From: an uncultured Clostridia bacterium
GTDB taxonomy: Bacteria > Bacillota > Clostridia > Peptostreptococcales > Acidaminobacteraceae
Direction: 5' to 3'
Assembly: GCA_937880545.1 (NCBI GenBank)
Contig: CALFKA010000062.1
Location: forward strand, 1 to 5,065
DNA length: 5,065 nucleotides
The notes beneath the pieces are model-generated. The model was not told the origin of the DNA and ran no database searches. It saw nothing but the letters and a program-made list of their open reading frames with translations. Made by a program: the position numbers and the translations under genes. This document shows, piece by piece, positions 1 through 5,065 of the stretch. Position 1 is the stretch's first letter. Each line of letters opens with the position of its first letter.

Positions 1-1362
1 GGCTCCATTCATGATCCCAAGCTCTGGGATAGTCATAATATTACAATGGCGAGAACTCCCGCGGCCCCCGCCTGGTCCGTGTATGAAGCAGCGCAGAATG
101 AAGCCAAAGCAAAAGAATATGAAACGCAGGTTGTCGCTTCCCTCGTTGGAAAACCTTTTGCTGCGGTGGAAGCATCCGGTATGTTTTTGGAGAATGCGGC
201 AGAGACGATATGGATGCGTTTGGAAGCAGACAAAAAGCTGACAAATCCAAGAGTCAATCAGCAGATAGGTACTTGGGGAACAGATGCGCAGGGAGCCTTT
301 GTTGAATTGGAAGAAGAAAAACACTATCTATATTTCCTCGATGACGGTCGATTTAAATTGACGGATCTGGATATGGTCTTTGCCTCTGAGGGGACTATTT
401 TTGACATCCTCGCCGCTCAGCCCTACACAGAAGCCCAGAACTTCTATTCCGGCTACTGGACAGGTTCCCTCTCCTACGAGAACTTCCCTGAACACCAGGA
501 AAAAGCCGGAGCTTATAAGGAGCTCCTAAGCGGCACAGCAGAGGTCATCGGTCATATGGATATTGGGGCGGATGGCAAGGGTACATTTGTCGTCGACCTG
601 GCTGACCCCCATCTCTTTCCACAGCTGGCGGCACACCAACCGATTTTTACAGCAAATGTCGCTGTCGCTGAGGATCTCAGCTTCAGCGCTTCGGAAGCCA
701 CCTTCTTAGGAAAGCCATACACGGGAACTTTGGAAGCTCTTTTCAATCAGTTCCTGCTCATTCGCCTTCCTGAATATGCAGATGATCAGGGAGCGCTCTC
801 GGCAAGATTTATGATGGATCCGGTCAGTAAATCCGGTCCAAATCTGACGACGAAGCCGGCTTACACCGTCAGCCGCGGTCCCATGGGATTTGCCGATCCC
901 CAGTACAACACAGCCAACGGAAGTATCTGGGATGGATTGTATAAAGGAACTGCCTGGGTGACAGAAGCAGGCGGGGCCAGCGCAGAGATTAATGATATAT
1001 GGTTTGATGTCAACGGCGAAATTGCCATCTGGGAAAATGGTCTCCGTTTTGTAGAGGTCACGGATACAAAAGAGGGGTCAGGCCCACTGCTTAGCTACTT
1101 TGTCAAAGCCGACAACCGCCATTTCGAGATCTACATGGATGTTCCGGATGAGTCGAATTTCTTCTATTACGTCACAGATAAGATGACCGGAGATGAGGAG
1201 AAATACCACTACATCACGGACAAAGAAGAACTGTCTGACTTTTCAGCGTTCTTTGTCCCCGGCGGAACCGACCGCTTCGTCTTGCGTCACCGAGTGGAAG
1301 ACCCAAAAGATCCATCCAACTATTACGTCATCTACTGTGACCTGCGAAGAGTCACGCAATAG
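1..1362 (+). CDS. Hypothetical protein, 5'-truncated by the window edge
   Basis: I do not recognise this protein and assign no function. The frame is open from base 1. The first ATG (46) has no ribosome binding site in front of it, and the codons before it read as ordinary coding sequence (GSIHDPKLWDSHNIT), so the true start probably lies upstream. At least 453 residues are present, ending in TAG at 1360-1362. Counting from the ATG at 46, the visible start is Ala-rich and probably helical (about residues 5-45). The rest looks beta-rich, acidic and aromatic, with one cysteine (431). A short motif of Tyr, one residue, Gly-Ser/Thr recurs: YWTGS (137-141), PYTGT (224-228) and LYKGT (299-303), with a related GTWGTD at 75-80. 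At least two copies are followed by a strand carrying a D-x-x-G turn (GADGKGTF 174-181; DVNGEI 321-326). This suggests tandem beta modules of about 75-90 residues, possibly extracytoplasmic. A signal peptide cannot be judged because the N terminus is missing. It converges on the XRE regulator gene and ends at a strong terminator. Confidence 0.8.
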   Translation, partial: GSIHDPKLWDSHNITMARTPAAPAWSVYEAAQNEAKAKEYETQVVASLVGKPFAAVEASGMFLENAAETIWMRLEADKKLTNPRVNQQIGTWGTDAQGAFVELEEEKHYLYFLDDGRFKLTDLDMVFASEGTIFDILAAQPYTEAQNFYSGYWTGSLSYENFPEHQEKAGAYKELLSGTAEVIGHMDIGADGKGTFVVDLADPHLFPQLAAHQPIFTANVAVAEDLSFSASEATFLGKPYTGTLEALFNQFLLIRLPEYADDQGALSARFMMDPVSKSGPNLTTKPAYTVSRGPMGFADPQYNTANGSIWDGLYKGTAWVTEAGGASAEINDIWFDVNGEIAIWENGLRFVEVTDTKEGSGPLLSYFVKADNRHFEIYMDVPDESNFFYYVTDKMTGDEEKYHYITDKEELSDFSAFFVPGGTDRFVLRHRVEDPKDPSNYYVIYCDLRRVTQ

Positions 1363-1383
1363 CACCCGATCACCAAAAGACTG

Positions 1384-1428
1384 TCAGCCCCTTCCTCGGC
1401 ATGAGGGAGGGGCTGATTCTTCTTATCT
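1384..1428 (+). terminator. Rho-independent terminator, possibly bidirectional
   Basis: A 13-nt arm (1385-1397) pairs with 1403-1415 across a 5-nt loop (GGCAT), with one G-U pair and a further T-A pair at the base (1384/1416). A T-rich tract TTCTTCTTATCT (1417-1428) follows on the + strand. It starts 22 nt after the stop of the first gene. On the - strand the same hairpin is followed after a few bases by TTTT (complement of 1375-1378), so it may also end transcripts of the converging XRE gene, though less strongly. Confidence 0.88.
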
Positions 1429-1473
1429 ACCAGGTACTACGCAACCGACAAAACCATGATCAGCAGTGAACTA

Positions 1474-1926
1474 TTAGCTGATGGCCTGTATCATAAGGCG
1501 AGACTCTTCACTCACACCTCCGCCAGGGTACCACGAAAACAAGGAAAACGCGAGGATGGATAGCAGTATCAACAGGACGAAGCTAACGAGAACAATCATG
1601 GCGATCTTCTTGAGCTTGCGCCAAAACTGCCGCTTGCGCTGAATTTCTTCTGCCATTAATTCATTTTGCATCGCCAGCTGACGGGCAATTTCTCTTTGAA
1701 CGGACGCTTCATCTTCGGCTTCTATTGACTTCAAAGTCATTCCCAACAGATCTTCTACGGATGTATTCAATAGTACAGCTAGTCGCATCAAACTATCTGC
1801 ATCCGGAACAGATGCCCCATTTTCCCATTTTGAGACCGTTTGTCGGACAACGCTCAGACGGGCTGCCACCTCTTCCTGTGTCAGTCCTCTGTTCTTTCTG
1901 GCTGTTTTAATATTCTCGTGTAACAT
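1474..1926 (-). CDS. XRE/Cro-family HTH transcriptional regulator with C-terminal membrane helix
   Basis: A 150-residue protein. The N terminus is a Cro/C1-type (HTH_3) DNA-binding domain, about residues 5-62. Helix 2 is LTQEEVAARLSV (15-26), recognition helix 3 is in RQTVSKWENG (28-37), followed by the typical SVPDADSLMRLAVLLNTSVEDLL. A charged, Gln/Glu-rich and probably helical linker (about 65-107) leads to a single hydrophobic segment at about 108-131, preceded by basic residues (RKLKK), then a short polar tail of about 19 residues. The positive-inside rule puts the HTH in the cytoplasm and the tail outside. The start is set by GGGAGG 5 nt upstream. Soluble XRE regulators lack the membrane segment. 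Similar HTH-plus-one-helix proteins are common in Firmicutes, usually with unknown targets. It may regulate its own gene or neighbours, but no operator could be assigned. It lies downstream of the sirtuin on the same strand, separated by about 220 nt that include a likely terminator, so it is probably a separate unit. Confidence 0.92.
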   Translation of the reverse strand: MLHENIKTARKNRGLTQEEVAARLSVVRQTVSKWENGASVPDADSLMRLAVLLNTSVEDLLGMTLKSIEAEDEASVQREIARQLAMQNELMAEEIQRKRQFWRKLKKIAMIVLVSFVLLILLSILAFSLFSWYPGGGVSEESRLMIQAIS

Positions 1927-1931
1927 GTATG

Positions 1932-1937
1932 CCTCCC
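1932..1937 (-). promoter_or_regulatory. Ribosome binding site of the XRE regulator
   Basis: GGGAGG on the - strand lies 5 nt before the ATG at 1926. It fixes the start of the regulator. Confidence 0.8.
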
Positions 1938-2030
1938 AAGTCTGTTTTCTTCATCATCGTCATAGAACCGTGCGTTGCGCAAGTAATGCAGATTAACATG
2001 GCGGGAAGTGCCTGTATTATGGCTTCCTGA

Positions 2031-2059
2031 AGTCTATGCGATGTTCAAGCGAAAGGCAA
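2031..2059 (-). promoter_or_regulatory. Weak candidate promoter for the XRE regulator
   Basis: On the - strand TTGCCT (2059-2054) and TAGACT (2036-2031) are 17 nt apart, each matching 4 of 6 consensus bases of a housekeeping promoter. It would give a leader of about 100 nt. It overlaps the T run of the likely sirtuin terminator. Matches this weak occur by chance; it is listed because the regulator needs a promoter in this 220-nt gap and nothing better was seen. Confidence 0.22.
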
Positions 2060-2110
2060 AAAAGATACGGTACACTCAGTACCTTATTCCACTGTTTTCC
2101 TGTCTTTCGC
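2049..2110. repeat. Nested inverted repeat around the sirtuin terminator
   Basis: GCGAAAGGCA (2049-2058) pairs with TGTCTTTCGC (2101-2110) over 10 positions: nine Watson-Crick pairs and one G-U on + strand RNA. On - strand RNA the same position is an A-C mismatch. It encloses the smaller GGTAC/GTACC hairpin. On the - strand the outer stem would capture part of the T run of the terminator, so the two structures could compete. The function is unknown. Confidence 0.5.
2058..2087 (-). terminator. Probable Rho-independent terminator of the sirtuin gene
   Basis: On the - strand GGTAC (2083-2079) pairs with GTACC (2073-2069) across a 5-nt loop (TGAGT). After one A-G mismatch three more base pairs follow (ATA/TAT, 2087-2085 with 2067-2065). 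T6 (2063-2058) comes two bases after the stem. The stem is short and only moderately GC-rich, but it sits about 60 nt after the sirtuin stop with a clear T run. Confidence 0.5.
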
Positions 2111-2146
2111 TGCTGAGATAGGGATAGAGATCGACAACCCAAAAGT

Positions 2147-2860
2147 TCACTCTTTCAGATATTCCTCGAGTGATCGGTCAACCGTTTCAAGAAAGGGTCC
2201 GATCTTTTCTTTGAAGACATGCTCGATGCGGCCATCTGCATACGCCTCCAGATCTACATATGCTCTCTTCATTGGATACATGAAGGGAAGCCTGGCAGCA
2301 GGAAATACTTCCAAGCTTGTCCCGAGGATCAGGATCATATCCGCTTTGGAGAGCTCCTCCATCGCCTGGTGAAATGCTTCCTGAGGAAGAGATTCACCAA
2401 AGAGAGTGACGCCGGGTCGAAGGAGGCCTCCGCAGGAACACCTCACGCCCGCAAAGAAATCCTCTCCTTCATGATCCACTCCGCAATTTTCACAGTAAAT
2501 GTGTCGGATATTACCATGGAGCTCCATGACATTTTTTGATCCTGCTTGCACGTGGAGACCGGAGACATTCTGGGTGATGATTCCTTTAAGAAGTCCTTCC
2601 TGCTCCCATCTTGCCAGGATCTCATGACCTCTGTGAGGAGAGACGCTGCTGAGATTTTGGATTCTCTGTGAGTAGAACTCTTGAAATAGTTCGTAGTTAT
2701 TATGTAGTGCTTCCGTGCTGGCAAGATTCCTCGGGTCGTGTTTTTTCCACAGACCTCCGGCTCCCCGGAAGTCCGGCAAGTTACTCTCCGTATCCATTCC
2801 GGCGCCGGTAAAAGCCAGCAGATACGCAGAAGCTCGGAGGGCATCAACAAATTCATTCAT
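2147..2860 (-). CDS. Sirtuin-family (Sir2) NAD-dependent protein deacylase, with altered NAD-pocket residues
   Basis: Sirtuins remove acyl groups from lysine using NAD, giving nicotinamide and O-acyl-ADP-ribose, normally in the cytoplasm. The fold signature is complete along 237 residues: GAGMDTES (19-26), PDFRG (29-33), TQNVSGLH (96-103), ELHG with the catalytic His 115, a zinc site CENC (123/126) plus CSC (141/143), LFGE (153-156) and GTSLEV (180-185). The length is normal for a short bacterial sirtuin. Three conserved cofactor-contacting positions differ from the family: the Ser of GAGxS is Asp 23, the Asp of TQNxD is Ser 100, and the Asn of the C-terminal INxE motif is Asp 203 (YVDLE). 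Deacylase activity is therefore uncertain. AAAGGA directly abuts the ATG at 2866 but is 6 nt from the ATG at 2860, so the latter is preferred; the longer form would add Met-Ala. The gene has its own promoter and a structured leader, and lies downstream of the peptidase-racemase pair. Confidence 0.93.
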   Translation of the reverse strand: MNEFVDALRASAYLLAFTGAGMDTESNLPDFRGAGGLWKKHDPRNLASTEALHNNYELFQEFYSQRIQNLSSVSPHRGHEILARWEQEGLLKGIITQNVSGLHVQAGSKNVMELHGNIRHIYCENCGVDHEGEDFFAGVRCSCGGLLRPGVTLFGESLPQEAFHQAMEELSKADMILILGTSLEVFPAARLPFMYPMKRAYVDLEAYADGRIEHVFKEKIGPFLETVDRSLEEYLKE

Positions 2861-2866
2861 GGCCAT

Positions 2867-2872
2867 TCCTTT
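2867..2872 (-). promoter_or_regulatory. Ribosome binding site of the sirtuin
   Basis: AAAGGA on the - strand touches the ATG at 2866 with no spacer, and is 6 nt from the in-frame ATG at 2860. The spacing favours the second ATG. It lies only about 10 nt after the T run of the leader hairpin. Confidence 0.65.
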
Positions 2873-2882
2873 CTCATCTCAG

Positions 2883-2930
2883 AAAAAAACAAAGACAGAG
2901 GTCTCGCCTGCAAGACGAAAGTCTCTGCCT
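2883..2930 (-). terminator. Strong terminator hairpin between racemase and sirtuin
   Basis: On the - strand AGGCAGAG (2930-2923) pairs with CTCTGTCT (2900-2893), eight pairs with one G-U. Inside it GTCTTG (2916-2911) pairs with CGAGAC (2906-2901) around the loop CAGG, with a 6-nt bulge (2922-2917) between the stems. TTGTTTTTTT (2892-2883) follows directly. It starts 64 nt after the racemase stop and would end the upstream operon. It also lies in the path of the sirtuin promoter. Confidence 0.75.
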
Positions 2931-2977
2931 GAATCGACAATTTCTAATGTGGCAGGCTCCAGGAGTCCACTACACAC

Positions 2978-2986
2978 ATTATAACA
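2978..2986 (-). promoter_or_regulatory. Extended -10 promoter for the sirtuin
   Basis: The - strand reads TGTTATAAT (2986-2978), an exact match to an extended -10 element (TGnTATAAT) of housekeeping sigma factors. No good -35 box is found 16-18 nt upstream, as is usual when the TG extension is present. It sits just after the racemase stop (2994), so the upstream DNA is racemase coding sequence. The predicted start is an A near 2971. Confidence 0.65.
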
Positions 2987-2993
2987 CCGATGA

Positions 2994-3692
2994 CTACTTC
3001 TCTTTGACTTCTCCTCCGGCATAGACAATGACTTCCCTTGCCAGCTCTTCTGTCGGATCGATAAAGATGCCTTCCAGTTCATTCTTCCGGAAATAGATCG
3101 GCAGTTCCGTGCAAGCGAGAAGGAACAGTTCTGCTCCCTCCGCCCGTTTTCTATCGAGAAGCTTTTTCATTTCCTTCGCTCTCGCATGCATCTCCCCCGC
3201 CTTCAGCTCATACACTGCATGCATCACCAGTTCATTGTCTTCTTTTGACAAATCGAGGACTTCCATCCCCCTCTCCCGGCATGCTTTTTCATAGAGTCCA
3301 ATCGCTTGGGTAGCTGTTGTTGAGAAAACGGCGACGCGCTTCGCTCCGGTTTTCCTTGCCGCTTCCGCAGCCGTCTCGACAATACTCAGAAAGGGCACCG
3401 ATGTGTGTTTTTTCATCTCGTTCAGGTAGTAGTGTGCGGTATTGCAGGCCATGATAAGGACTTGAGCTCCCGCTTTATCTAGACGCTCTACACTCTCGAG
3501 CAGTTTGGGGAGAGGGTCCTCTCCTCCGTGTAGGATGGCTTCTGTTCGATCGGGAATCTGGGAGTGGCAGTCCGTGATGACATGCAGATGATCCTGATCT
3601 TTTTGTGCTACTGTATTTTCAATGATTTTTAGCTGAAGATCGAGTGAGGCAAGAGGGCCCATTCCGCCTAAGATACCGACAATTTTAGCCAT
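2994..3692 (-). CDS. Aspartate/glutamate racemase family amino-acid racemase
   Basis: A PLP-independent two-cysteine racemase that interconverts L- and D-amino acids in the cytoplasm. The 232-residue length is normal. The N terminus has ILGGMGP (7-13), then the IPDRT motif (46-50) typical of the aspartate racemase/YgeA branch. The two catalytic cysteines are in ACNTAH (Cys 83) and ACTELP (Cys 194). Their spacing is almost the same as the Cys82/Cys194 pair I recall for Pyrococcus aspartate racemase. The second motif has Ala where GCTE is usual, a mild change. The start at 3692 is fixed by AGGAGGTG just upstream. An in-frame extension to 3911 exists but lies wholly inside the peptidase gene. 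The ATGGCTAA overlap with the peptidase stop indicates translational coupling. Substrate (Asp, Glu or broad) cannot be told from sequence, so no gene symbol is given. A peptidase partner would fit recycling or making of D-amino acids. Confidence 0.93.
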   Translation of the reverse strand: MAKIVGILGGMGPLASLDLQLKIIENTVAQKDQDHLHVITDCHSQIPDRTEAILHGGEDPLPKLLESVERLDKAGAQVLIMACNTAHYYLNEMKKHTSVPFLSIVETAAEAARKTGAKRVAVFSTTATQAIGLYEKACRERGMEVLDLSKEDNELVMHAVYELKAGEMHARAKEMKKLLDRKRAEGAELFLLACTELPIYFRKNELEGIFIDPTEELAREVIVYAGGEVKEK

Positions 3693-4686
3693 GCAACACC
3701 TCCTGGAGACTGTAAATTTTCTTTCCCGAACGATCGATGTCGGGTTTCGCATGATAAAGCGAGCTGTAGATGGCTTCTTCCACCGCCTCCACGGCAGCTT
3801 CAAAGACCCTGTCGATCTTGCTTTCATGAAGCTGTGTGACAGTCTGTATTCCCTCTTTTTCTTTCTGGGGAACTCTTGAAGCGGTACTAAAGGCAATGGC
3901 AATGTCACCACTGCCAGTTCCCATGATAGAGCCGGTTCTTCCCAGAGCCATGGCGGATCTTCTCGCCATACGCGTCAGCTGTCTGGAAGATAGCGGGAGA
4001 TCTGTCGCAAGGACTATGATAATCGAGCCACTATCTTCTTCCTGCGAAGGAGAGGGAATACTCTTTCCCTCTATCCGAAGTTTTCCTTTCCCTCCATAAT
4101 TGGAGAGTACAAGAGCTCCGACAGTATAGTCCTTTTTATCGATGTGGATGATTCGTGAGGAGGAGCCGACGCCTCCCTTTAGGCCAAAACACACCATGCC
4201 TCTCCCGGCGCCCACCGCTCCTTCTGCAAACTCATCAGAGACGTTTTTAAGTGCCTGGAGTACATGGTCCTCCCTCACGTGCAAACCTCGGATATCATTG
4301 ATTCTGCCGTCATTGCACTCACCGACAACGCAGTTGACAGTCGCCTCGGTTGTTCCGATGGAATCATTGATTCTGAGCATGTACTTGGTTAATGCGGTGA
4401 GGGCTGTCCCTACACTTAGGGTATTGGTGAGCACTATCGGACTCTCAAGTGTCCCCATCTCCTCCACCTGTACAAGTCCTACACTTTTCCCAAAGCCATT
4501 TAATACACTGACACCGGCAACTAACTTTTGATCAAAGAGATCCCCGGGGGCCGGCACAATCGCGGTAACCCCAGTGCGCGCATCCCCTTCTTCTATAGTG
4601 CTGTGTCCGACGAGCACACCCTCGACATCACAGATGGTGTTTTTTGGTCCTTTCGGAAGTGTTCCGATGGCTTGTTCGAGTCCCAT
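3685..4686 (-). CDS. P1/S58 family peptidase (DmpA-like N-terminal-nucleophile aminopeptidase)
   Basis: DmpA-family enzymes cleave themselves before a serine, which becomes the N-terminal nucleophile. Known members act as L-aminopeptidase/D-amidase-esterases or beta-aminopeptidases. Family blocks visible in the 333 residues are CDVEGVLVGH (19-28), TGVTAIVP (38-45), NGFGKSVGL (63-71), LTNTLSVGT (86-94), GECNDGRINDIRG (122-134), EGAVGAGRGM (155-164) and GLKGGVGSSSR (168-178). The predicted cleavage is Gly220-Ser221 in SGSIIIVLATD, giving chains of about 220 and 113 residues. Asn 196 (SNYGG) and the Ser259-Gly-Asp261 pair fit the other active-site positions; Ser259 is 38 residues after the nucleophile, the same spacing as Ser250/Ser288 that I recall for BapA. 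No signal peptide is seen, so it is probably cytoplasmic. The start follows AAAGGAG at 6 nt. It is 47 nt downstream of the corrinoid gene and overlaps the racemase start by 8 nt. Substrate preference cannot be read from sequence. Confidence 0.94.
   Translation of the reverse strand: MGLEQAIGTLPKGPKNTICDVEGVLVGHSTIEEGDARTGVTAIVPAPGDLFDQKLVAGVSVLNGFGKSVGLVQVEEMGTLESPIVLTNTLSVGTALTALTKYMLRINDSIGTTEATVNCVVGECNDGRINDIRGLHVREDHVLQALKNVSDEFAEGAVGAGRGMVCFGLKGGVGSSSRIIHIDKKDYTVGALVLSNYGGKGKLRIEGKSIPSPSQEEDSGSIIIVLATDLPLSSRQLTRMARRSAMALGRTGSIMGTGSGDIAIAFSTASRVPQKEKEGIQTVTQLHESKIDRVFEAAVEAVEEAIYSSLYHAKPDIDRSGKKIYSLQEVLHG
3697..3704 (-). promoter_or_regulatory. Ribosome binding site of the racemase, inside the peptidase gene
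   Basis: AGGAGGTG on the - strand, with 6 nt between AGGAGG and the ATG at 3692, lies within the last codons of the peptidase. It decides the start of the racemase against the longer open frame reaching 3911. Confidence 0.9.
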
Positions 4687-4692
4687 GCTCTT

Positions 4693-4699
4693 CTCCTTT
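4693..4699 (-). promoter_or_regulatory. Ribosome binding site of the P1 peptidase
   Basis: AAAGGAG on the - strand, 6 nt before the ATG at 4686. The gap of 47 nt to the corrinoid gene contains no evident promoter or terminator, which supports co-transcription. Confidence 0.8.
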
Positions 4700-4733
4700 G
4701 ATGTTCATTCTTATAAAGTTCTGCTCTCAGAGG

Positions 4734-5065
4734 TTACTTCCCAAAGACGGTTCTTGCGATCTCCACCCCTTCACGGGCATCTTTTGCATAGTAGTCGGCA
4801 CCGATCATCTTCGCATACTCCGGCGTGAGAACTGCGCCTCCGACCATCACCTTGGTGTCGGGCATCTCCCTTGCCAAGGCGCGGATGGTCTCTTCCATGG
4901 TGAAGACTGTCGTTGTCATCAGGGCGCTAAGACCTACAAGCTTTACATCTTCTTCCTTCGCTCTTCGCACCACTTCCTCAATCGCCACATCTCTTCCCAG
5001 GTCTACCATTTCATAGCCATAGTTTTCCAAGATCAGTTTGACGATGTTTTTTCCCAGGTCATGGA
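4734..5065 (-). CDS. Corrinoid (B12-binding) protein, C-terminal part, cut by the window edge
   Basis: The last 110 or so residues of a cobalamin-binding domain of the kind that carries methyl groups for methyltransferases (MtbC/MttC/MtaC type) or forms part of methionine synthase. The B12 signature has exact family spacing: HDLG (5063-5052) holds the cobalt-ligand histidine, 41 residues separate its Gly from the S-x-L motif (SALMTTT), and 26 residues separate that from the Gly-Gly of MVGGAVL. The Asp of DxHxxG falls just outside the window. The protein ends 34 residues after the Gly-Gly (AKDAREGVEIARTVFGK), so no further domain follows, which fits a stand-alone carrier protein and not methionine synthase. 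A TTG at 5030 could be read as a start but would remove the cobalt ligand, so the gene continues upstream. The cognate methyltransferase and substrate are not visible. It is probably the upstream member of the peptidase-racemase operon. Confidence 0.93.
   Translation of the reverse strand, partial: HDLGKNIVKLILENYGYEMVDLGRDVAIEEVVRRAKEEDVKLVGLSALMTTTVFTMEETIRALAREMPDTKVMVGGAVLTPEYAKMIGADYYAKDAREGVEIARTVFGK

Larger units (their letters stand above)
2861..2971 (-). promoter_or_regulatory. Structured 5' leader of the sirtuin, candidate attenuator
   Basis: If transcription starts about 7 nt after the -10 box, near 2971, the leader is about 110 nt. Three structures are readable on the - strand. 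The first is a 5' hairpin GG(A)CTC-CTG-GAGCC (2968-2955). The last is a strong terminator-like hairpin (2930-2893) followed by T7. In between, GCCTGC (2957-2952) overlaps the 3' arm of the first hairpin. It is complementary to GCAGGC (2911-2906), inside the upper stem and loop of the terminator; its first five bases are also complementary to CAGGC (2931-2927), which overlaps the terminator's 5' arm. The pairings exclude one another, which is the logic of a termination/antitermination switch. I cannot match it to a known riboswitch, T-box or protein-binding leader. The simpler reading is an operon terminator with a chance promoter in front of it. Confidence 0.45.

Noticed and set aside
46..48. 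ATG at 46 as the start of the first gene
   Set aside because: No ribosome binding site is present and the frame stays open to base 1, so the gene most likely begins outside the window.
1975..1982. TTGCGCAA palindrome upstream of the XRE regulator as its operator
   Set aside because: Eight bases is short and the flanks are not symmetric. It could be an operator, but chance explains it equally well.
2492..2506. The sirtuin zinc site with CxxC then CxC looked like a missing cysteine
   Set aside because: All four cysteines are present and a CxC second pair is common in bacterial sirtuins, so it is not evidence of a broken site.
2867..2993. Assigning the sirtuin leader to a named riboswitch or T-box class
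   Set aside because: No class-specific consensus was recognised by eye, and there is no clear T-box antiterminator sequence. Only the competing hairpins can be supported.
3693..3911. N-terminal extension of the racemase frame to a 305-residue protein
   Set aside because: The added part lies wholly inside the peptidase coding region, does not resemble the family, and the strong AGGAGGTG site plus the GGMGP-containing start at 3692 match the normal racemase length.
4142..4531. 129-codon open frame on the + strand, opposite the peptidase
   Set aside because: It is antisense to a well-supported gene, its translation looks like no protein family, and the other + strand frames under the - strand genes (for example 2219-2539) are shadows of the same kind.
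5028..5030. TTG start for a 98-residue corrinoid fragment
   Set aside because: It would remove the HDLG cobalt-ligand motif that lies in frame just upstream. The gene runs off the window edge.

Overview
The window looks like a chromosomal piece from an anaerobic, low-to-mid GC Firmicute, probably a clostridium. The reasons are strong AGGAGG-type ribosome binding sites, a Clostridia-like sirtuin, a B12-dependent corrinoid protein, and a small membrane-anchored XRE regulator. This is an inference from gene content; no rRNA or other phylogenetic marker is present.

Layout. On the + strand, positions 1-1362 hold the 3' part of an unrecognised protein rich in aromatic and acidic residues. It ends at a strong hairpin terminator (1384-1428). 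Everything after that reads on the - strand. From right to left these are: the C-terminal end of a corrinoid (methylcobamide) carrier protein (4734-5065, cut by the window edge); a DmpA-type P1/S58 aminopeptidase (3685-4686); an aspartate/glutamate-family racemase whose start overlaps the peptidase stop by 8 nt (2994-3692); a sirtuin with its own promoter and a structured leader (2147-2860); and an XRE regulator with a C-terminal membrane helix (1474-1926) that converges on the first gene.

How they fit together. Corrinoid protein, peptidase and racemase are closely spaced on one strand and probably form an operon. The peptidase and racemase are very likely translationally coupled, which suggests a small peptide or D-amino-acid processing module. 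The link to corrinoid methyl transfer is only positional. The sirtuin is next to this operon but appears to have a separate extended -10 promoter (TGtTATAAT). That promoter lies upstream of a strong terminator-like hairpin, which in turn ends about 20 nt before the sirtuin start, so sirtuin transcripts would have to pass it. This is the layout of an attenuator.

The two most unusual points are this leader and the sirtuin's NAD pocket. There, two normally invariant residues appear exchanged (GAGxS is GAGMD, TQNxD is TQNVS), and the usual Asn of the C-terminal INxE motif is Asp. No tRNA, rRNA, CRISPR array, insertion sequence or attachment site was seen.
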